Shown: positions 1 to 12,510, numbered from the stretch's first letter. The stretch: DNA of 64,000 nt from Dermatemys mawii (GCA_007922305.1 ML677326.1:52650453-52714452), one strand, 5' to 3'. A program made the numbers and translations. The notes: a model not told the origin generated them from the sequence alone.

Positions 1-1495
1 ACCTGGAAAGATACTGCAGTTAGTCTGACTAGTCTATAATTCCTGGGTGTTCTATGTTTGCCATTCTCCAGTCTTCTGAGACCTCATCCATCCAGGAGTT
101 CTCATAGATAATCGCTAATGGTTCCGAAATTGCTTCTTAAGTATTGTAGGATGAATTTCATCAGCCCCTGTCAGCTTGAATACATCTGACTTATATAAAC
201 ATGCTTTAACCTGTTCTTTCCCTATTCTGGCTTGTGTTTCTTCACCCTTGTTACTATGGATTGTCTTAAGTATCTGGTCACAATCAATTTTTTTAATGAA
301 GACTGAAGCAAAACAGGCAATAAACACCTCTGCCTTCTGGATGTCATCTGTTGGCTCTCCTTCTCTGCTAAGTAGAGAACCTACACATTCCTTCATTGAA
401 AACACAAGAAAGATGCATTTAGAGAACCTCTTCTTACTGTCTTTTCTGTCTCTTGTTAGGCATTACTAATGTTGTGCCTTAGTCTTTCTGATTTTTGTCC
501 CTATATATTTGTGCTCTTCTTTAGTACTCATCCTTAGCAATTTGCTCAGGTTTCCACATTTTGTGGGATTCCCTTTTTATTTTTAGGAAATTTAAAAAGC
601 TCCTAATTGGACCATACTGGCCTTTTGCTGTTGTAATCTTTCCTTTGCACTCAGATAGTCTGTTTGCCTTTAATACTGCCTCTGTGAGAAATTGACAGCT
701 CTCCTGCCCTCCTTTTTCCCCCAGATTTTTTTCCTTTGGAATCTTAGCTGCCAGCTCTCTGCGTTTGTTAAAGTCTCTACTTTTTTGAGGTCCACTTTCC
801 TTATTCTTCTGCTCTCTCTCCCTCCTTTCCTCAGCATCCTGAAGTCTGTTTCATGATCACTTTCATACAAATTGCCTTCAACCTTTAGATTCTCAACCAA
901 TTCCTCTGTTAATCAAAAAGAAGTCTAAAATGACTGTCTCCCTGATTACTTCCTCAGTTTTCTAAAACAAGTTGTTCCCCATACATTCCAAAAACTTAAT
1001 GGAGACTTTGATTTGCTGTATTACTTTTTCATAAATATCTGTGTAGTTAATTTTCCCTATTACTGCCAGGTCTGTGTTTTGGATGCTTTTATGTGTTCTA
1101 GAAGTGCCTCATCTATTTCTTCCTGATTGGTGGTCTGTAGTAGACCCTCTGCTATGATATTGCCTGTATTTTCCATACTTTTCTTTTTAACCCAGAGACT
1201 TTTAACTGGTCTGCCTCTCACATCCTGATACACCTCAGAACTAGTGTATATATTCCTAATGTATAATGTAACATCACCTTCCCTCTGTTCACCTGTCTAT
1301 CCTTCCTGAACAAGCTATGCCCCTCTCTACTAATAGTGAAATCATGAGATTTATTCCATCAAGTTTGTGATGCCAATTAAGTCATAATGTAATGTAATGT
1401 ATTAATAGTTCCAGTTCTTGTTTTTTCCCCATACTCCTTGCATCTGTGTACAGACATCTAAGATGTTGAGCAGATTTCCCCACTCTTATCCCTCA
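1..1495 (-). mobile_element. CR1-like LINE fragment, antisense
   Basis: Decayed non-LTR retrotransposon read on the minus strand. The frame at 115-405 gives a peptide with the look of the CR1 linker between endonuclease and reverse transcriptase: an 'EGEPTDDIQKAEVF' stretch, an 'FASVF' motif and a 'LTGADEIHPTILKK' ending, resembling the usual 'GPDGIHPRVLRE'. Positions 400-1495 carry upstream endonuclease-side sequence in the same orientation with many breaks. The window edge cuts the element, so its 3' part lies to the left. Assignment to CR1 is by recalled family similarity; the subfamily is uncertain. It is not functional. Confidence 0.65.
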
Positions 1496-3039
1496 TGAAG
1501 TACTGCAAACTCTGAAGCATACCAGATCATGCAAAACAGGTCTTGGAGCAGCACAGTCCCCATTATGAGCTAATGGGGACTCTGCTGAGAAAACCCGCCT
1601 CATGCTAAGGCTAGATCTAGAGTTTGTCGTTTTAATGGAATAGCCCTTCAAGGAAACTGGCAGAAGCCTGATCCCTAAGACATTCAAAGGTAGATTATTT
1701 AAATATACAAAATATAAGGACACTGGCAGGACACTAACTAGATGATTCCATCTCATTTCTGTGACAGATTCTTAACAAAATGGGAATTTCTCTCTCTGGC
1801 TAGAAGAAAAGGGGTGAGGTCTCTTTCTATAGGTACTCTGTGTTCAAATATTAATATGTTTTTTAGGTGTGTCATAAGGTGAGCAGAGTCCAGTGCACCT
1901 GGACTGACTACCTGCTGCCAAATAGGGCTTAAGAGGAGACACCTGGGCCTTATAAAGGGAAAGAAAGCTGCAGATTGTTGTTAGCAGATGCCTGCAGACA
2001 CTGCAGAAAGTAAGGAGGCTCCTGAGTCAGTCAGGGAAAGGTCTGTTGAGAATGCCAAACTTTGGGCAAGAGGTGCTGGGAGAGCAGAAATTTAGTCCCT
2101 CAGGGAGGAAAGGCTGTGCCTGGCTTGAAACTGGAGCAGAAAGGTATTGGAATTCAGAAGGGAAGACAGACCCTCAGAAAGAGGAAGTTGAAACTGAAGA
2201 CTTTGCAGGTCTTTTTCTTTTGAAAGTTTTGTGCAGTACTTAATAATTGGACCCCAGAAGGGGGAATGTTTCGAATAGTTGGACTGTGTGGACTTTTTAA
2301 AATTCCTGAGTAAAAGGGAAACTGAAGCAGCCTCAGTAGAGCTATAGTTGGCCAGAAGGGTGTGCTACATGGCTGGCACATCTTTTAACAAGGTATAAAT
2401 TTTCCTTCTACACCATATTTTAACACTGAGATCTTAATCTGATAAACTGGTGCACTTATCCAAAATGACTACATGATTAACAAATGGATGCTTTATTTCT
2501 ACAACTATCTTCCATTTGACTATGGTCCTTGGAAATAGCTGATAATATTTCATTAATCTAAATGTTAGTCAAATTACAAAAAAATACATTTAAGAATCAT
2601 CTTCCATTAAAAAAAAAAACATATCTCTGTACATCCAGCATCACCAGCTATCAAAATACGGCCACCTCTCAGGTAAAAGGATGGAATTGGTGTACAGTAC
2701 ATAGCCAAAATTCCTCCCTTCTGCCAAGGGCATTCAAGAAAACACTTATTCTTAGGAAAAGTACTGTAGAACCTTCAATATCAATGTAGAGCAGATAGCA
2801 TAGACTGGAGGTAAGAGAAGGGAAAAGCCAGCCAGGCAGGTAAATAGTATCAAAAATATACTTTCTCACAAGGTCTGCATTCTTTTTTCTTAGCACTTTT
2901 CTGAAAGTTTTAAGTATAACTCCTTACAAGTCAGAAGACATCCAAGTAAGTGAATGCCAGTTGTGCTTACCTGCAATATAGTCTGGAGTTTGTGAAACTG
3001 CAACTTAAGCAAATAAACATTTGTTACACAGTGTTAGGT
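1496..3039. other. No gene; unassigned sequence
   Basis: Frames of up to 87 codons occur here but none resembles a known protein. Positions 1870-2400 contain a TATA-like 'ccttataaaggg' near 1949 followed by a purine-rich stretch. This could be a degenerate LTR or an ordinary repeat; I could not find termini or a target duplication. Confidence 0.3.
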
Positions 3040-3345
3040 GAGTGTGACGAGGCATGCATGCCCCGCACTGTGACTGCAGGGGTTAACCCCTGACTGTGGG
3101 CTGAAGAAGTCACACCCCCATGACCCTATTGGGCATGCTCAAAGTGCAACACCAGTATAAGAGGGAGGAGCCTGGCTCAGTCTGGATGGACTGCCATAGG
3201 GGAAGAAGGTGTGGGGGCAGTGATTGACTCTGGCCACTAGGCCGCATGGGAAAGTTATTGACTCCGACCACCAGAACGCACAGACCCAGCTGAGGGTGTA
3301 CAGGCATAACCGTGGGCCTCACCTGCTACAATGAGCAATATGTAA
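3040..3345 (+). repeat. Possible LTR or promoter-bearing repeat fragment
   Basis: More GC-rich than its surroundings. It begins near 'gtgtgacgaggc', contains a perfect 16-bp palindrome at 3077-3092, and has a TATA-like 'agtataagagg' around 3155. This resembles U3/TATA layouts of reptile LTRs, but no TG...CA ends or target duplication were confirmed. It could equally be another interspersed repeat. Confidence 0.3.
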
Positions 3346-4286
3346 CTTCATTGTATTACTGTTTTGTCCAGAACCTCAACTCTCACTAAGCAATGGGAAA
3401 CTTGAGGAATGAGAAAAAAATACACAAATTACTGTCCTCACAACTAAAGTAAGCTTAAAAATAAATTGTAGTGCCTACTTATTTTAATTTCTGCTAAAAC
3501 CGGTAAGGGAACATGAATTATAGTGAAGAAAGGTACACCAACCTTGTTCCTGAGATAACAGCAATGTAAACAATCAGACATTTATACAACCTTGGGAATC
3601 AAAACAAGTGCCAACTTCCCACTGAATGTCTGGCATAGACTCCCGGTAGTAATGTCACTGGGGCTTTCTAAGTGTGCAGCTATAAAAACATTTCTTTCAG
3701 AAGTGCCACAGTCTGAAGAGATTTTAGTGATGGATTAGAATGCTAACATTTAAGTCATAGTCTCCACCTGATGGTTATTAAAACATATATTTCATATAGG
3801 TCCTATTATGCCAGAGGATCACTTAAGCCCCAGTTCAGCAAGGTACCTATTTAAGTATATGCAAAACTTTATACTCCATTGAATGTTGAGGTAGGATGCT
3901 TCATGCATCACCTTTATCCATCCTCAGTGGAAGAAAGACAGGAAGCCACAGATGTGGTTTAATTAGTCTGCAACTTTATTCACTTAAAATATCTGGAAAT
4001 AGCCAGCAACAAATTTGTACAGTGCAGGAAGGAAGGGATTGGCTCTCCACTCTATGTGATGTAGGATTCCCAACACGCTCCCACTTATTCAGCTCCCTTA
4101 AGGGATGCTTTCCTTCAAATCCTCTTCCAACCCATTTCACCTGATAAATGTATTCCTTCTTTACTGCACACCTGCACTGGCCATCTACCACGACAGCCCC
4201 ATCGAGTCCCTGACCACCCATGGAGAACATGAAAAAACTCACCTGCCTTGGCCAGTATTGTGATGAGGGAAAAACTCCTTCCTAGC
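3346..4286. other. No gene; unassigned sequence
   Basis: AT-rich single-copy-looking DNA. Overlapping short frames around 3896-4300 on both strands show no family motif and are judged spurious. Confidence 0.4.
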
Positions 4287-4636
4287 CAGGGCCAACCCAC
4301 GACATTTTGGCACCTGGGGTGGGGAGCTCAAATGACGTCCCCAATCCCCCTCACTTGGGCCAAAACTTTGAAAGATTTCAATTTGCGATCTCCTTGTTCT
4401 TCTCCTCTCATGGTACTGCTCTGCTACCTACCCCAATAAAGGAGAACTAACAACTTAAAATGCCTTGTTCAAAAATTTTTAAGTAACACTTAACTTTCAA
4501 ATGCCTGAATAGCAAATGTAACGTTTCTTGTCTGCATAGTAAACACTGGCATTTTTATCTGTTTGAATAATCAAAGTGGTGCTTTCTATGCCTTCTTGGT
4601 TGGAAAGATCTGAACTGTTTCCTGAAGGTCCACAAC

Positions 4637-7110
4637 CTAGGCCAGCTCATGCTCTACTGAGATGGTTCCAAGGCTGACCAGCCTCTCCTGTGTCACTGTG
4701 AAGCATAGTTGTGTTTTTATTAACTTCAGCTTGGAGAATCTGCGTTCTCCACTGGTAACTGTTATAGGAAGTATTAGAAGTATGCATAGAGCAAAAAGAG
4801 AATTTGGAAAGAGGGTGGTCAGTTTATTTGTGCACATATATTTCAGAACAGTCCTTGGAGTTGATGTATCTGGAAAGAGCTTTAAATCCCTCATATCAAA
4901 TCACCCTAAATCACTCACATCAATATCATGCATGTCATCATGTGTAAAAACTGTCTCTACTGTCCTGCATTGATGGTATTCTTCAGGTATAGTGAGCACA
5001 TTTGGAATACCATACAACATCCCAAATATACTGCTGTGTGTCCCGAGCTGCATGAGCAACTAACTGTATTGCACAATCTAGCACCTGGTTAAATACTTCA
5101 ACTTTGAATTTTTTGGCCGGGATCTCTTATGGGCCTCATATCTTATCCTGGGCCTCATAATCAAAATGTCTTCTTCTTCGATGACTCTTGTATTCTTGAA
5201 TGGGTGGGAAAATAGCTTCAATGTGAAGTTCCTCTGACAACTTCTATACACTCTTCAGAACTTTTTGAAATCCCTCATCTGACCGGTAAGACTGTAGGTA
5301 TCACTTTGCTTTGTCCAGTTATTCCATTGCTCCAGATATATCCAGGTCAACACCTTGAGTCTTTTGCTTACAACATTTATTTCAAACAGTATGTCATGCC
5401 ACAACACTAAGCCAAACAGAAATTTGAAGTTATATATGTTTCTGGTGATTCCATTTACCTCTGCCACTGTTCTCTCACAAACAGTTCCTGTCATAGCATT
5501 ATCCTCCATAATGGCAACTATGGCATCATCTATCTTCCAATTTGGTGTTTGATAGGCATCATCGCCTCTGCTTGACTTTCCTATTGTATGCCATGCTTTG
5601 ATTTCAGTGTCAGAGAGGAACAACATCTGTTCCCAGATGTTGCTTCAAAATTTGCCATCGATGAATTGATGCAGAGAAAAATACATAGATGTTTTGAATT
5701 ACATCAAAAAATTCAGCAGCATCACTAGAAGCTGATGCTGCATCACTGACCACCACGTTCAAACAATAAGAATTGCATGGTACAAAAAAAGCTCGAGAGT
5801 TTAATTCTTGGATCCGTGTCTGCACTCCTTTGTTCTTTCCTCTCATATTGGCACCATTATCATAGCCCTGACCTCTCATGTCAGCTATCGCAATTCCCAT
5901 ACTTTCCAGCTTTTTAAGAAGCACATTTGTCATATCAGCTCCTGTAGCATCATCAATGTCAATAAATTCTAGAAAATGCTCTCTCATAGTCACCATTGCA
6001 GGGACATTTTCACTAGGTTCTGTTGTTACAAAATGCACCATTAAAGTAATTTGTTTGGTATGGCTGATGTCAGGTGTGCAGTCCAGAATAACAGAGTAAT
6101 ATCTTGCTGACTTCAGATCTTCCACAATTTTCTGTTTCACTTTTGTTGCCAGTAGCTGTATGATTTCATTTTGAATTGTTTTTCAAAGGTAGTGGGGCAT
6201 TTACTGGATGGTGCTTCTTCTTAGATGCTCCTGGAGTACAGCAGCAAACTCAGCCATTGTCTCCACAGTTTTAAGGAAGTTTCTATTGTTTGGCACATAT
6301 AGCTGATCTGAAGTGCCATGCAGTGCTAGGTTTTGGGTAGCAAGAATTCTCACAATGAAAATGAGCCTTTTCAGAACATTTTGCCATCTGATCATCTATA
6401 ACGGTCTTTAACCTTAGTCTCATCTCAAGGTCTTTCTACCTGTGGAATGTTCTCTGGTGATTTGTGTCTTCTTATGGCAGTCCAGATTTCTAGCCAACTT
6501 TTTCCAGTCCTTTGTTCCCAAAGAGCCCAGTGTGATGGGAACATTAGATTGGAAGAGTTTGAAACAAAACCCATAGATAACATTCTGGGTTTTTGACTAC
6601 ATAAGCCATGGCCTCTCTACTTTTTCACCATTGGGAATTTCACATCAGAAATGTGTTGGATGGAAACTTTTATTTTCATTGTCTTTGGGGAACATGAAGT
6701 TTTTCACTTGCTGTGGCCCATGCAGTGCAAGGAGGTCCCTGAAGCAACTGCTCAAGAAGGTCCACAATCCTGGATTATTTAGGCTTAAGGAACTAAACTC
6801 AGCAGCAGCTATTTCTTGTACCTTCACCACACTTTTCTCTGATCTACACTTTTCTTCAGGAATGTGCATGGTTACATCCATATGAGATGGAGATATGGAT
6901 GTTGCAGTAGCTGCCAGGTCACCTGCTCTCTAACTGGAAGATCAGGCATCTCCTCACCACTCACTGGGGCCCGAAGGCTTATCGTGAACATTTGTGTCTC
7001 TGTATCTCAGGAGAGCTCCTTCGTGTTTAGATAGAAAAGCTTCCTCTGCTTTCTTTCTTTTTCTGAATGCTGCCCCAGAGGGGCGTTTTCTTCTTTCACT
7101 CCTGACTGCT
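4637..7110 (-). pseudogene. hAT transposase (DUF4371, zinc finger MYM-type 1-like), broken
   Basis: Transposase relic read from about 7110 down to 4637. Pieces in order are: a Lys/Glu-rich N-terminus (7110-7040); a segment with 'LHGPQQVKNFMFP' and 'SFHPTHF' (6881-6645); a TTF-type zinc-finger region with 'GFCFKLFQSNVP' and 'KDWKKLARN' (about 6580-6430); a linker (6395-6201); the DUF4371/RNase-H-like core with 'YYSVILDCTPD' and 'GQGYDNGANM' (6140-5610); its continuation with 'FKFLFGLVLWHDILFEIN' (5626-5255); and the C-terminal hAT dimerisation segment with 'GERRFSKLKLIK' (4894-4637). In-frame stops fall after 'HPTHF' and after 'PWLM'. Frames shift near 6400-6420 and between 5626 and 5610, and 5255-4900 is badly decayed. 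The family excises and reinserts DNA with 8-bp target duplications. This copy cannot make an active protein. Confidence 0.8.
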
Positions 7111-7450
7111 GTTCTGTACTGGCTACAGTGGTTCTCAATACTTAATTAGAGGGGACAAATAAGAAGGCTGGTAGCAGGGCCTGGGTGAGGGAAGATATTA
7201 GTGTCTTAAGGGCCTAGCTGGCTCCTACTACTTCAGTTGATGCCTGTTCTCCTCAAGTGGGTTCAGAGGAGCAGCAGGAAACAGGAAGGTCCCTGAGAAG
7301 CTGGTGTTAATCAGTCCAGTCTCCTGTGGGTCCTAGAGAGGTATATAAGAGGCTCCTCCTCCACTCTCCTGCAGCTCCTGCTGCTTTCTTTTATTCCCTC
7401 TCACCTTTCCTCCTGCCTGTCTGTTATGTCTCTTGTGCCCTCCTTCCTCC

Positions 7451-7570
7451 TACGGTGACCAGATGTCCTGATTTTATAAGGACAGTCCTGATATTTGGGG
7501 TTTTTTTTTATATAAGCTCCTATTACCCCCACCCCCGTCCTGATTTTTCACTTGCTCTCTGGTCACCCTA
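7451..7570. mobile_element. 120-bp hAT-type MITE with 8-bp target duplication
   Basis: Ends are near-perfect inverted repeats: 'tacggtgaccaga' at the left and 'tctggtcacccta' at the right. It is flanked by a perfect 8-bp direct repeat, cttcctcc, at 7443-7450 and 7571-7578, the length made by hAT transposases. There is no coding capacity. A related copy lies at 33824-33964. Confidence 0.8.
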
Positions 7571-7578
7571 CTTCCTCC

Positions 7579-9045
7579 AGCACAGCACTCCACCATCTCT
7601 GTGCCTCTAGAGCAGACCGAATACATGTGCACCAGCAGCAGACATAATTTTCTACACTCTGGGTCCTAGTGCCCCACCCTGCCCCCACAGTCTAGCACCT
7701 GAGGCAGCCACCTTAGTTCTCATGGTAAGATCAACTCTGTTCCCAGCCCCCTAAGGAAAATGGCAACTAGCATAATGGCCAGATACGGTCAAGAGGGAGC
7801 TTGATACTTTTGCCACACTCAGGGATGGGTGCTGCTAATCCCAAACATGGGAAGAAGGCCTCTCTAGAGCTGCATTGGGTATATATACCTGTTCTCTCTT
7901 CTGGTCAGCAGGAAGGGCAATGCAGTGACTTTCTCTAAACCTGTCCCCAAGTGCTTCCTGTCCGCCCCTGTATACTTCCCTCTTTTCCTCACCAATTGTA
8001 AGGAAGCCCTTAAACGGGTAATGACCATCTTCTTCTAGTTATCTGAACAAAAACCCACTCACATGAAGATTGCAATGAGCTTATTTTCTTGCATTGAAAC
8101 CATCTTGTTTTGTGAATTATTGAGTTTGTGGATTTTGAATTGATGTGTGAATTAGTAAGATTTTCTCTTCTACCTTCATTGGGATTCATTATAGATGTAT
8201 GATGCATTGAGGAAGTAGCTAGTACTTCCATATAAATAAAGAACACACTATAAATATTTTCTCAAATGCTTTCATTTGAAAGATTTATTTGTGGGTTTAA
8301 ACTCATCATTCTTCTTGGTCACCTAAGTGAACAATCCTCTCTGACTCAGTATATATCATCTCTGAATGTTTAATGCATGCCAGATTGTGTAAAATTATTC
8401 CTTCTATCTAAAGTTCCCAGTGGACACTTCTATCTTAGAAGATTCACAGATTTAGTGTGGCTGGGATGTTGTCTTACATCAGAAGTCAAACCCTAATGGT
8501 ATGAGACAGTAAGGTGCAGTCTAAGGTCTACTGTAGTTCCAATTAGCCTTTTTTTGTGTTCTTAACATTTTGTTGATGCACAGTATTCACATATATAACA
8601 AAGTAATACAACCAGGAGGTTCGATTTCAGTACAGCTGCTGTTTAAGATGATTTCAAGCACAGGGCCTTAGAAATCATGTTTCTCTTGGAATATTCCCTT
8701 TGATCATCCCTCTCTGGAATAACTACAACATGAAAAATTAGTAGTACATAGTTTTCACTGTTCATGAAAGTTCTTGGTTTATATACAGTTTGTAAATATA
8801 TCTAAACCCAGATTTTATTCCAGTTTAAGAACAAAGCTGATTCTTCAGATCATCTTGCCCAATCCTGTCTTTTCATGGGTCAAGATCATAAGACAAGCCG
8901 TCAAACTTGATAATTACACTTCTGGATTATTTCTAACATCACAGTAAGAGTCAAAAGGCCTTGTACTTGGTCATTAAAATGTTAAATGTCATGAGTGAAA
9001 AACATATTGAGGCAATGTATGAAGCAATTAAAATATTTGATCAGT
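7579..9045. other. No gene; mostly unassigned sequence
   Basis: After the uncertain right end of the hAT element the sequence is AT-rich and shows no recognisable repeat or coding frame. The 78-codon frame at 8010-8246 has no family features. Confidence 0.4.
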
Positions 9046-9399
9046 ACCAATACCCCTCAAGTACAACCTGTCTGCCACAAGCACTGCTCCCCTGCCCACC
9101 CCCCGCAGCTCTCATTCGTTGCAGTTCCCAGCCAATGGGAGCTGTGGAGCGAGCCCTCGGGATGCAGGCAGTAAATGGAGCCTCACTGACCACCCACTCA
9201 TTGAAGAGCTGTAAAGATCTGATGGCTGCTTCTGGGAGCTGCAAGGACCTAGGGCAGGTAGGGAACCTGCCTTAGCCCCAGGTCCCCACTGCACCACCAA
9301 CTGAAATTTTAATGGCCTGGTTAGTGGTGCTGACTGGAGCCACCAGGGTCCATTTTTAACCAGTCATTCCAGTTGAAAAGTGGATGCCTGGCAACCCTA
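9046..9399. repeat. GC-rich interspersed repeat, 3' portion
   Basis: A GC-rich island in AT-rich surroundings with the signature order 'cccgcagctc', 'agccaatgggagctgtggag', 'agggaacctgccttagcccc' and the terminal 'tggcaaccct'. I recognise this as the end of a high-copy turtle repeat, probably a non-autonomous DNA transposon, whose intact copies start with 'agggttgcca'. That left end is missing, so the copy is truncated. Confidence 0.6.
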
Positions 9400-9989
9400 A
9401 TTGAGGTTTATATTTCCACGAATGGTGACCAATCTGATAGCCCCCAAAACTACAGGCAGTTTGTCAGATCACTATCTGAGCAGGTATCCATGTATTTTCT
9501 GAAATTGTTCTGAAAGTACGAATATGAATCATGACTTACGATAAGGTAGTGTTTTGCTTTACTTGACTCTAAGTACAAAGTAAAGTTCTCCAGATTTGGG
9601 AGGAGTGATCTTTATACATAGTTAACAGTTTACATTAGCAATTCATTTTGCAAGCTCAAAGGCATTTCCAAGCAGAAACCAGCAGATTTAATTGAATTTC
9701 TTTTTAAAAAAAAACACACTTTGAAAAGGAGAAGGTCAGAGATCAGGCATATAAAGAATTTGATTTTTAATAAACCATGCATTGAAAATGAGGGCAATTG
9801 AGGTGAGCAGATGCCAGCTCATGCCAAGGCCCTTAGGCTTCACTGAATACCAACAAACCAGTCTGGCTCACCAGTATAGTTAATATAGATATACGTTTAT
9901 AAGAATGTATTTAGTGTTTAAATTGTAAGGGATGCTGCATGTATTAATCTGATAACATCTCAACCCCATGTTATAAGGTGATAGTAAAT
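9400..9989. other. No gene; unassigned AT-rich sequence
   Basis: No motif, repeat terminus or coding frame was recognised. A short A-run lies near 9703. Confidence 0.4.
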
Positions 9990-10390
9990 GTTTGCATTGT
10001 AATCCTCTGTAATTGCATAAGTCAAGCAGGAAAGGAGTAGAAATGTTGGCTTCCTACACAAGGTGTTAGGTCCTGCCCATGAAGAAGGCCTATTGAGACA
10101 GTGAACCATTGTGAAACATGAAAGAACAAAGGCTTTATTGATTGCTCCCCAACTTCCATGAAGAGACATGCAGGTGGACTCATCCCATCAGTTTGAGCTC
10201 TGGGGGAAGGGAATAAAAGTCCCTGACAAGAAGGAATAGTTTCTCTATGCTGCTTGAACTCTGAGACTTCTAAGCATAAGCAAGGGATTCCCCAGCAGTC
10301 TAATGTGAATTAGCCCTAGAGCACTTACAGAGCTTGCATATTAAAGCAGCTTCTTTTGGAACCTAAGACTGAGTGTGTTTATCTGATGTA
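9990..10390 (+). repeat. LTR-like repeat fragment
   Basis: Contains 'ggaagggaataaaag' (about 10207-10219), a TATA-like signal followed by 'ccctgacaagaagg' and, downstream, 'agagcacttacagagcttgc'. The arrangement resembles LTRs seen repeatedly in turtle genomes. No paired LTR, primer-binding site or target duplication was found, so this is a tentative call. Confidence 0.35.
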
Positions 10391-11995
10391 ACCTTTTAAA
10401 TAACTCATTTCTTTTCATAAATTAACAAATCTTTAGAGAGTTTATTATAGGATTGGCTATGAACATTCTCTATGGTTTTAAGATCTGAAGTGCAAATAAC
10501 CTGGGATAAGTGACTGGCCCTTTGAGACTAGGAGTAACTTGAATTGTGTTGTGCTTTTTGGTGTAAGGGGCCATCCATCCCAAAGGCAAGTTTGCCTAGT
10601 GGCAAGATAGACCAAAGTGCCCAAGGTGAATGGCTGACTCAGTGTTAAGCCTGTTATAGCACTTGAGAGGTTCATACTGATATTTGGTGAAATCTAATTA
10701 TAGAACACACGTTCAGTTCCAGATATGTGCCCTGCTTCTTCACAGTCTGCTCTGAGGTTGGTACTCATGCTGCTGAGCTACTGCAGACTTCATGACAGTA
10801 ACTATGTGCACAAATCCTGAGCCTGATTCAAAGCCCATTGAACTCAGACTTTTCATTTGCTTCAGTGGGGCTGTGGATCAGGCCTCCAGTGCACCACTGA
10901 GCATGCACATTTTTAAAAACTCAGACTGTAAATCTAATCTTAATGTGAAACATTATTTTGGATTTCTCTAGCAGCTCTGTCTCCTGTAAATTTTCTAGTT
11001 TTTTAGAAGAAGCTTGATTTCCTCCAGGAAGAATCTACTATTGGAGTGAGTGAAGTGAAGAACATATTGAGACAGAGTCCCTGAGATGATACATACTTAG
11101 CCACTTATCAAAATATTTGAACTTGTAACACAAACACAAATCCTTGGTTTCTCCCACTGCCAAACAGTAAATAGCTGAGATGTCAAGTCGGGTGTCACCA
11201 CAGGCCAAAAATTCTTTCAAAGAAAGAGTAATAATTTCTTAGAATTTGCAGTGACACTTGTTGAAACACCGTGTTTTGAAATTTAAGGAAACAGTCAAAT
11301 ACTTTTCCACCTGAAGATAACAATCTAGATAGTGCAAATACGAGCACAAAGTCTAGAGTAACTATTGAAATTTGGATTTACATTTACTCAGAGCAGAATT
11401 TAATGTAAACAGTTTATCTTCCTTAATAATTCTGAGATTATTGGCCTTCCTCTCATAAACAGAAACTAAGCTAAATTTTAAAAGGTCACAGGAGCATTCG
11501 TGTACACAGGAAAACTTGAAGTTTCATAAATCATCCAACTTCAGTTTGGAATTTAGACTTAAATTAGGTCCGGTTTCCTTTCTCATGCTGATAAATAGTT
11601 CTTCCCCTACCAGGATAAATCTAGGAGTTGTAGAAAGTATAAAATACAAACTTCATATAATAAGCATAGCCCAATATGAGATGAAGAGGTCCAGGAAACT
11701 CTGTCATCAGACTACTGAGAAGTGTAAACATCTGTTAACAGCGCAAAGACTATCAGAACTGTCTCTATGCTCAGAATAGAAATAGCCAAGACACAGAAGA
11801 ATATATTGCTTTAAAAGCAGTGTTATCAGTTGTATTAAGACAGACCTTTCCCTAAAGAATTTGTTACATTTAAAATTTAATTGGATTTTTTTGTTTGGGC
11901 AAGCCAAAATGAACAACTAATCTTATTTAACGAGATGACAGTCTGTCAAGAAGACTAGTGAGAAACTAGACATAGACAAAACTTTGTAGAGGGTT
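10391..11995. other. No gene; contains one palindromic MITE relic
   Basis: Mostly unassigned. Positions 10821-10884 are bounded by the imperfect inverted pair 'gcctgattca' and 'tggatcaggc' around a 'cccattga' core. This fits an old palindromic MITE class seen elsewhere in the window. Frames at 11038-11220 and 11516-11779 are not supported as genes. Confidence 0.4.
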
Positions 11996-12114
11996 CCAAA
12001 AATCTCAGTAACCTTCCTCAAAATCCTCAGTACAGCCTTGAGGTTTATTTTGGGGAAATTTAAAAACCTCAAGGCTGTACTGAGGATTTTGGGGAAGATT
12101 ACTGAGATTTTTGG
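11996..12114. repeat. 51-bp near-perfect inverted repeat (hairpin)
   Basis: The left arm 11996-12046 and right arm 12064-12114 are reverse complements over 51 bp with two mismatches, separated by a 17-base spacer (12047-12063). Both mismatches would be G:U-type pairs or simple mispairs in one transcript orientation. The arms start with 'ccaaaaatctcagtaa' and end with 'cagccttgaggttt'. No MITE termini or flanking duplication are obvious. Origin could be a template-switch event, a fold-back element, or a hairpin RNA gene. Confidence 0.9.
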
Positions 12115-12360
12115 CTACACCTCAAACTTAATAGATATATTTTACACAACAAATATATGTGTGGGTGGGAACTTCAAGTCCCCACACCTCCTGCTGCGGA
12201 AGTGGAAACCAGTTACTTGATCCTTTCCGTTGTACAAAGAAGTTAATATCAGTTCAAAGAACGAGGAGTACTTGTGGCACCTTAGAGACTAACAAATGTA
12301 TTTGGGCATAAGCTTTCATGGGCTAGAACCCACTTCATCAGATGCACAGAGTGGACCATA

Positions 12361-12388
12361 CAGTAGGAATATATATATATTCCTACTG
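12361..12388. repeat. 28-bp perfect palindrome
   Basis: The sequence from 'cagtaggaat' through the central AT run to 'attcctactg' equals its own reverse complement over 28 bp. It lies in the Penelope 3' UTR directly next to a TG run and the TCTA array. Confidence 0.9.
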
Positions 12389-12402
12389 TGTGTGTGTGTG
12401 TG

Positions 12403-12403
<1 letters not shown>

Positions 12404-12449
<46 letters not shown>

Positions 12450-12459
12450 NNNNNNNNNN

Positions 12460-12510
<51 letters not shown>

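Larger units (their letters stand above)
4287..7750 (-). mobile_element. hAT DNA transposon, ZMYM/DUF4371 type, decayed
   Basis: Encloses the minus-strand transposase relic. A plausible terminus starts at 4287 ('cagggccaac'), a form seen in hAT ends. The opposite end could not be fixed; candidates lie between about 7600 and 7750. The 5' flank of the gene is interrupted by a 120-bp hAT MITE at 7451-7570. The coding part is supported by protein-like sequence; the element limits are inference. Confidence 0.5.
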
